A DNA stretch of 64,000 nt from Hymenobacter artigasi (lineage in GTDB: Bacteria > Bacteroidota > Bacteroidia > Cytophagales > Hymenobacteraceae), in NCBI RefSeq assembly GCF_012275535.1, contig NZ_JAAVTK010000002.1:124001-188000 (forward strand). Direction: 5' to 3'. The position numbers and the translations under genes are program-made. The notes beneath the pieces are model-generated. The model was not told the origin of the DNA. It searched no databases and worked only from the letters and a program-made list of their open reading frames with translations. Below, one piece after another: positions 59,388-64,000 of the stretch. Within the stretch, counting starts at the first letter, position 1, and every line of letters begins with the position of its first letter.

Positions 59388-61145
59388 CTACTCAAACAAC
59401 GACTTTTTGTATTCCAGCGGCGGTGTGATATTGGCTTTACGGGCTTCGAAATAGGCCGCCACTTCCTCTACCGACTTGGCGTTGAACGTCATCTCCTTGG
59501 TCAAATGGCCTTTGCGGCCCATCAGCACGCCGTAGCGCATGTCCTCGTAGCCGTTGGTGTGGTGGGCGTCGGGGTTGATGCTGAGCTGCACGCCCTGGTC
59601 GAGGGCGTAGCGCACCCAGCGCCAGTCGAGGTCGAGCCGCCAGGGGTTGGCGTTGATTTCGATGATGACGTTGTGCTGGGCGCAGGCGTCGATGACGGCT
59701 TTGTAGTTGATGGGGTAGCCTTGGCGGCGCAGCAGCAGCCGGCCGGTGGGGTGGCCCAGCATGGTGCAATAGGGATTTTCGATGGCGCGCAGCAGGCGGT
59801 TGGTGGCCTTGGCCTCGTCCATCTTCAGGTTGGAATGGATGCTGGCCACGATGAAATCGAAGCTGGCCAGCACATCATTCGGGTAGTCGAGGGAGCCGTC
59901 GCTGAGGATGTCGCTTTCGATGCCTTTGAAGATGCGGAACGGGGCCAGCTCGGCGTTCAGCTGGTCTATTTCCTGGTGCTGCTGGCGCACGCGCTCCACG
60001 CTCAGGCCGTTGGCGTAGTGGGCGGCCTGGCTGTGGTCGCACAGGCCGAGGTACTCGTACTTGTGGTCGCGCAGCCAGGTGGCCATCTCGCGGATGCTGT
60101 GGTTGCCGTCGGAGTACGTGCTGTGGTTGTGCAGGGAGCCGCGCAGGTCACCATCTTCGAGTAGGTGGGGCAGCTTCTTTTCGGCGGCCAGAGCTATTTC
60201 GCCCAGGCCTTCGCGCAGCTCGGGCACGATGAATTGCAGGCCGGCGCGCTCGTAGAGGGCTTCTTCCTGCTGGAACTTCTCGCGCCGCGCCCACTGGCGC
60301 AGGGTGGAATTGTGGATTTGCGGGTTGGTGGGTTGCGGGATGGGCTCGCTCAAATGCGCCTCGGCGGCCGAGTTCAGGAAAACCTCGGTGGTAAAGTCCT
60401 CGGGCGCTACCAGCAGCACTTCTACCGGCGTGCCCGACTCGGTGGCCGTGCCGCGCCAGGCAAACGGCCCCGAGCGGCGCGGGTCGGGCGTGAGGCCGGC
60501 CGTGGTGTTCAGCAGCTCGTGGGCGGCGGCTGGCTTTTCGGTAGCAGCCACCAGGCGCACGGTTTCCACGATTTCGAGGCGACGACGGATTTCGCCGGCC
60601 ACGGCCACCTGCTCGGTTTTCAGGCCATCGCGCAGCAGCTGGGCCAGCTCGTTGCCCAGTTTTTCGGCCTGCGGGTAGAGGAGCTTGCCCTTGCTCTGGC
60701 CCGCAAACTCCAGTGCCTCCAGAATGCTGTCCTGGGTCTTTTTGCCGAAGCCCTTGAGCTTGCTCACTTGGTCGGTTTCGGCGGCTTCGCGCAGCTGCTC
60801 GATGGTTTCGAGGCCCAGCTCGCGCCACAGGCTGCGGATTTTCTTCGGGCCAATGCCTTTGATGGCCAGCATTTCGACCACGCCGGGCGGCGTCACGTCC
60901 AGCAGGCGCTGCAGGTCGGAGAATGTGCCGGTGTCGAGCAGCTCGGCCACTTTGGCGGCGGCGGTTTTGCTCAGGCCCGTGCGGTCGGGCAGGCCGGAGC
61001 GCTCCACTTCCGCAACCGGAAAGCTCAGGGCATCGAGGGCGCTGGCCGTGCCTTCGATGGCGCGGATTTTGAACGGATTTTCGTCGTGCAGCTCCATGAG
61101 CTGGGCGGCCAGCTTGAAGGCACGGGTGAGGGCGCGGTTATCCAC
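59388..61145 (-). CDS. PolX-like protein: helix-hairpin-helix, degenerate polymerase palm and PHP domain
   Basis: A 585-residue protein with the PolX layout. N-terminal 8-kDa-like HhH segments (FPVAEVERSGLPDRTGLSK, LAIKGIGPKKIRSLWREL, KLKGFGKKTQDSILEALE), a palm-like region with AGEIRRRLEIVETVRLVAA, and a C-terminal PHP domain (SLHNHSTYSDGNHSIREMA, GLCDHSQ, GIESDIL, ASIHSNL, LGHPTGRLL, INPDAHHTNG). The PHP metal-binding set looks complete, giving 3'-5' exonuclease or phosphatase activity. The palm lacks the usual catalytic aspartates, so polymerase activity is doubtful. GTG at 61145 gives the family's normal start. Confidence 0.85.
   Translation of the reverse strand: MDNRALTRAFKLAAQLMELHDENPFKIRAIEGTASALDALSFPVAEVERSGLPDRTGLSKTAAAKVAELLDTGTFSDLQRLLDVTPPGVVEMLAIKGIGPKKIRSLWRELGLETIEQLREAAETDQVSKLKGFGKKTQDSILEALEFAGQSKGKLLYPQAEKLGNELAQLLRDGLKTEQVAVAGEIRRRLEIVETVRLVAATEKPAAAHELLNTTAGLTPDPRRSGPFAWRGTATESGTPVEVLLVAPEDFTTEVFLNSAAEAHLSEPIPQPTNPQIHNSTLRQWARREKFQQEEALYERAGLQFIVPELREGLGEIALAAEKKLPHLLEDGDLRGSLHNHSTYSDGNHSIREMATWLRDHKYEYLGLCDHSQAAHYANGLSVERVRQQHQEIDQLNAELAPFRIFKGIESDILSDGSLDYPNDVLASFDFIVASIHSNLKMDEAKATNRLLRAIENPYCTMLGHPTGRLLLRRQGYPINYKAVIDACAQHNVIIEINANPWRLDLDWRWVRYALDQGVQLSINPDAHHTNGYEDMRYGVLMGRKGHLTKEMTFNAKSVEEVAAYFEARKANITPPLEYKKSLFE
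60303..60346. repeat. GGATTTGCGGGTTGGTGGG-type repeat inside the PolX gene
   Basis: Translated in frame as EPIPQPTNPQIHNSTLRQ, Pro/Asn/Gln-rich like the insert in the GT9 gene. It falls between the palm-like and PHP parts. Confidence 0.6.
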
Positions 61146-61307
61146 GGGGAAGGGGCTTTGGGGGGCACGAAGGTAGTTTATCCCGGGGCTTACGTGGCGC
61201 GGCAGCAAGCGGCCAACCCGCTCAGCTCGGCAGTACCCGGCCCGCAGGCAGTACCTTGGCCGCCGGGGCGGGAGAACGAAACAGCCTGCTTAGCCCGCCC
61301 CATTGCC

Positions 61308-61721
61308 ATGTCCAAACTGCCTTTTTCGCCCCGGCTGCTGCTGGCCCCGCTCCTGCTGGCTGCCGCCTGCGAGCACCCCAAAACCGCCGTTGTCACCTCC
61401 TCCCCTGCTTCTTTGGAGCAGCTGGAAGGCACCTGGCTGGCCGCGCACGAAGAGAACCACGGCGACACGCTGGTGTACCGCCCCAACACCCACAAGTTTC
61501 CGCCCACGCGGGGCCGCACGGGCTTCGCTATCAGGCCTTTTGGCCGGTTTGAGCAGTTCGATATCGCGCCCACCGACGGCCTTATCGGCCGCCCCGGCAC
61601 CTGGACCGCCGACGGCGACACCCGCCTGCGCATTCACCTCCTCGAGGGCCAGCAGCCGGACTATACTTTTGAAATTCTGTCGCTTGACAAAAAGGTACTG
61701 GAACTGCGGCGGGTGAAATAA
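61308..61721 (+). CDS. Small lipoprotein, lipocalin-like
   Basis: A 137-residue protein with a lipoprotein signal (LLLAPLLLAAACEH, Cys at residue 21) and a short beta-rich domain (LEGTWLAAHEENHGDTLVY, TRGRTGFAIRPFGRFEQFD, GTWTADGDTRLRIHLLEG, FEILSLDKKVLELRRV). The pattern recalls lipocalin-like domains of Bacteroidota. Role unknown. It is divergent from the PolX gene. Confidence 0.75.
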   Translation: MSKLPFSPRLLLAPLLLAAACEHPKTAVVTSSPASLEQLEGTWLAAHEENHGDTLVYRPNTHKFPPTRGRTGFAIRPFGRFEQFDIAPTDGLIGRPGTWTADGDTRLRIHLLEGQQPDYTFEILSLDKKVLELRRVK

Positions 61722-62072
61722 GGTGCTTCCTTCACAAAGGGCTTTTATGCGCCAAGGTCGGAAATAGCCGCGTAGCGGTGGTATTGCCGCTGGTAAGCTG
61801 TCACCGCTACGCGGCTTTCGCCCGCTTATTATCCGGTCTGCTACAAACCTACCGCCGCTATGCGGCTACTCCCAACCTGGGTTTTACGGCACCAACGGCG
61901 GCGGCGGCTGACGTTTCATGTCATACTCATTTTCTGGCAGGAGATTTGGCATACCCCAGCCCGCAAACCCGCCTCGGCTCCGCGCTTCAACTTCCGGCCC
62001 CGCCCGTCGTAAAACCTGATGGAGCATGGACGGCATTGTTTGCAGTCTCTCACTTTTTACGTGTATATCCTC
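61722..62072. other. 351-base intergenic region with an inverted repeat
   Basis: AGCCGCGTAGCGGTG (61766-61780) and CACCGCTACGCGGCT (61802-61816) form perfect 15-base arms; a partial third copy (CCGCCGCTATGCGGCT) follows near 61852. No gene is supported. Confidence 0.6.
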
Positions 62073-62738
62073 ATGTCACTCATCAATTCTTTTGGTCCCG
62101 CGCGGGCATTTGCCCTCGGGCTGGCCCTCATTAGCCTGGCCCCGGCCCAGGCCCAGAAAACCACTGTTAAGACCAAGAACAGCAAGGTTAAAACCAAGAC
62201 TACGGGCGCTGCTGGCACTACCGTCAGCAAAACCACTGCGGTAGCCTCTTCGGCCCCGCTCGTTGCAATGGAGCCGCAGCCAGCACCGGCGCCGGTTTCG
62301 CCCGTGGCCTCGGCACCCCAGGTAGTAACGGCGGCCCCGGCCGGGCTGCCCGCCGAATGGATTTCCGACCTCGGCGCGGCGCAGGCCCAGGCCAAGGCGA
62401 CTAACAGGCCCATTCTGGCCGTTTTTTCGGGTTCCGACTGGTGCAAGCCCTGCATTATGTATGAGCAGGAAGTTTTTGCCAAGCCCGAGTTCACGGCTTA
62501 TGCCAAGGATAAGCTGGTGCTGGCGCACTTCGATTTTCCACGCATGAAAAAGAACCAGCCCACCGCCGCGCAGCTCAAGCTGAACGAGGCCGCCGCTGCC
62601 CAACTCAACAAGGAAGGTGATTTCCCGCTGGCCGTCGTCATCGCGCCCGATGGCAAGGTGCTGGCCAAAACCGGCTACATTGCCGGCGGCCCCGTTGCCT
62701 TCGAGGCCTACCTGAAAAAGGTGGTGCCCACGCTTTAG
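62073..62738 (+). CDS. Exported thioredoxin-family protein
   Basis: A 221-residue protein with a signal peptide (FALGLALISLAPAQAQ), a Lys/Thr- and Pro/Ala-rich linker and a thioredoxin-like domain with the active site GSDWCKPCIMYEQEVF (CxxC about residue 131). Sequence pattern is that of the DsbD-gamma/thioredoxin-like group. It is a periplasmic dithiol oxidoreductase followed closely by ApbE and a DUF4266 lipoprotein. That gene order is shared by other Gram-negative genomes as far as I recall. Partner is unknown. Confidence 0.85.
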   Translation: MSLINSFGPARAFALGLALISLAPAQAQKTTVKTKNSKVKTKTTGAAGTTVSKTTAVASSAPLVAMEPQPAPAPVSPVASAPQVVTAAPAGLPAEWISDLGAAQAQAKATNRPILAVFSGSDWCKPCIMYEQEVFAKPEFTAYAKDKLVLAHFDFPRMKKNQPTAAQLKLNEAAAAQLNKEGDFPLAVVIAPDGKVLAKTGYIAGGPVAFEAYLKKVVPTL

Positions 62739-62811
62739 GAAATCTTAAGGTTGATGGGCCGGCCGGGCACGAACCAATGCCGGTCCTTTGGGTTTTGCGA
62801 ATAGCATGCAC

Positions 62812-63858
62812 ATGAAACCAACACCTGGAATAGCCATTTGGGCGCTGCTGGCATTGCTGTTCTCAGCAGAGCCGGGCAGCGCCCAATCCGTTTCGGCCCC
62901 GCGCCACACCTTCACGCGCAGTGCCCACCTGATGGGCTCACACTTCACGTTTACGGTGGTGGCCGAGAATGATTCGGCGGGGCAGCGGGCCTTGCGCGCC
63001 GGCCTGGGCGAGGTGAAGCGCATCGACCGGCTGATGTCGTTCTGGGATTCCACCTCCGAAGTGGTACGTATCAACCGGGCGGCGGGCGTGCGGCCGGTAG
63101 CCGTGTCGCCCGAAACGTTTGATTTGATTACCCGCACCCTGAACCTGTCGCGGCTCAGCGGCGGCGCGTTCGACATCACCTTCGCCAGCGCCGACAAGCT
63201 CTATAAGTTCGACCGACAGGCCCATGCGGCGCTACCCGATTCGGCGGCCGTCCGGGCTTCGGTGCGGCGAATTGGCTGGCAGAAAATTCAGATGGATGCC
63301 GCGAAGCACACGGTTTTCCTGCCCGAAAAAGGCATGCGAATCAATCTGGCGGGCATTCTGCAGGGCTACGGCCTGCGCCGGGCCAAGCAGGTGCTCGACA
63401 AAATGGACATCAAAGGCGGGCTGATGAATGGCTCGGGCGACATTTACTGCTGGGGGCGGCAGGCCGACGGCTCGCTCTGGCGTGTAGCCATCGGCGACCC
63501 CGACCATCCCAACAGCGTGGCCGCCTGGGTGGACGTGACGGACATGGCCGTGGTGACGGCCGGCAATTACGAGCAGTATTTCACGGTGGGCAATCAGGTG
63601 TATGGCCACATCATCAACCCGCACACCGGCTACCCGTCCATCGGGCTGCGCTCGGTCACCATCCTGTGCTCCGATGTGGAGCTCGCCGATGGATTGGACG
63701 AAGTCGTCTTCGTGAAAGGCCCAACCGCCGGTTTGGCTTTCATCAACAGCCTGAAAGGCATTGATTGCACGCTGATAACCGACGACAACCGCACGCTGGC
63801 CTCGCGGGGCATGACGCTGAACTACTACCACGGCGCGACTCCGGCCGCCCGCCCCTGA
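62812..63858 (+). CDS. FAD:protein FMN transferase (ApbE family)
   Basis: A 348-residue exported ApbE protein: signal peptide (WALLALLFSAEPGSA), LMGSHFTFTVVAEND, RIDRLMSFWDSTSEVVRIN, SGGAFDITFASA, INLAGILQGYG, GGLMNGSGDIYCWG, VVTAGNYEQYF and YGHIINPHTGYPS. ApbE attaches FMN to a Thr in exported redox proteins, using FAD and magnesium. The start is either ATG 62812 or 62806. No FMN-accepting domain is encoded in the window, so the target is unknown. It lies between a thioredoxin gene and a DUF4266 lipoprotein. Confidence 0.92.
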   Translation: MKPTPGIAIWALLALLFSAEPGSAQSVSAPRHTFTRSAHLMGSHFTFTVVAENDSAGQRALRAGLGEVKRIDRLMSFWDSTSEVVRINRAAGVRPVAVSPETFDLITRTLNLSRLSGGAFDITFASADKLYKFDRQAHAALPDSAAVRASVRRIGWQKIQMDAAKHTVFLPEKGMRINLAGILQGYGLRRAKQVLDKMDIKGGLMNGSGDIYCWGRQADGSLWRVAIGDPDHPNSVAAWVDVTDMAVVTAGNYEQYFTVGNQVYGHIINPHTGYPSIGLRSVTILCSDVELADGLDEVVFVKGPTAGLAFINSLKGIDCTLITDDNRTLASRGMTLNYYHGATPAARP

Positions 63859-63872
63859 TTTTCTGTATCCCA

Positions 63873-64000
63873 ATGACTATGAAAACCATCTCCTTATCTG
63901 CGCATCCCCGCCTGGCGCTGGGGCTGCTGCTGTTGCCTTTCGGGGCGGCGCTGCCGAGCTGCGTGTCGGTGAAAGCCTACCAGAAAGTGTACCTCAACGA
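63873..64000 (+). CDS. DUF4266 lipoprotein (3' end outside window)
   Basis: The start MTMKTISLSAHPRLALGL leads into a lipobox (LPSC) followed by VSVKAYQKVYLN, the conserved start of DUF4266 lipoproteins. The remainder lies past the window. It follows apbE by 14 bases; ATG 63879 is an alternative start. In other genomes a DUF3570 protein usually follows, as I recall. Outer-membrane-associated location inferred from the lipobox. Confidence 0.8.
   Translation, partial: MTMKTISLSAHPRLALGLLLLPFGAALPSCVSVKAYQKVYLN

Overview
The window looks like a chromosomal segment of a GC-rich Bacteroidota bacterium, most likely a Hymenobacter-type member of the Cytophagales. This is inferred from many candidate promoters with the Bacteroidota -7 motif TAnnTTTG, few Shine-Dalgarno sites, Bacteroidota-type families (LptD, DUF4173, DUF2490, GIN-domain, DUF4266) and high GC. 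I see no rRNA or tRNA gene, no CRISPR array, and no prophage or conjugative module. Most of it is ordinary core genome interrupted by many palindromic intergenic repeats.

Layout. 1-4.4 kb: BlaR1-type peptidase and BlaI with a triple operator, folB, a DivIVA-domain protein and a WD40 protein. 4.6-11.4 kb: phosphopantetheinyl transferase, redoxin, AraC regulator, esterase, two aldo/keto reductases and a SirB1-like transglutaminase-fold protein. 11.5-15.8 kb: DUF2490 protein, then a leftward operon of ABC ATPase, permease, YtrA-type GntR regulator, GIN-domain protein and a DoxX-like membrane protein. 16-20.3 kb: SHOCT protein, a Bacteroidota hypothetical, a coiled-coil protein with an HPD motif, an AT-rich exported protein, and a REP-associated tyrosine transposase (RAYT) bracketed by its repeats. 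20.3-30.2 kb: acyl-CoA carboxylase beta subunit, an envelope group (MlaD-like, amidase, LptD), panB, an RluA-type pseudouridine synthase and a fatty-acid desaturase. 30.4-33 kb: the rpsP-rimM-trmD-rplS operon. 33-40.3 kb: two hypotheticals, 6-PTPS and folE, a TIGR01777 epimerase, a broken toxin-antitoxin pair, an orphan hypothetical and PBP1a. 40.4-46.8 kb: small membrane proteins and a leftward DUF4173 operon with a small winged-helix regulator. 46.8-53 kb: two-component system, an exported Dps-like protein, methyltransferase, UbiA prenyltransferase, lipoprotein and a DsbA-like protein. 53.3-61.1 kb: rho with a long disordered insert, serS fused in frame to an AT-rich foreign-looking domain, UBP zinc finger, glycosyltransferase 9 and a PolX-like protein. 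61.3-64 kb: lipoprotein, then thioredoxin, ApbE and the start of a DUF4266 lipoprotein.

Most notable are: (1) the serS gene, which has lost its normal stop and reads into about 143 extra residues of AT-rich sequence; (2) the RAYT with three REP-like copies, whose hairpin shows a compensatory base-pair change; (3) several palindromic repeat families, one nested inside another, that abut or supply start and stop codons of neighbouring genes; and (4) three regulator-operator pairs readable from the sequence (BlaI, YtrA-type GntR, and the winged-helix regulator with CTTTG-N5-CAAAG). Family names come from recognising motifs by eye; no database search was run.
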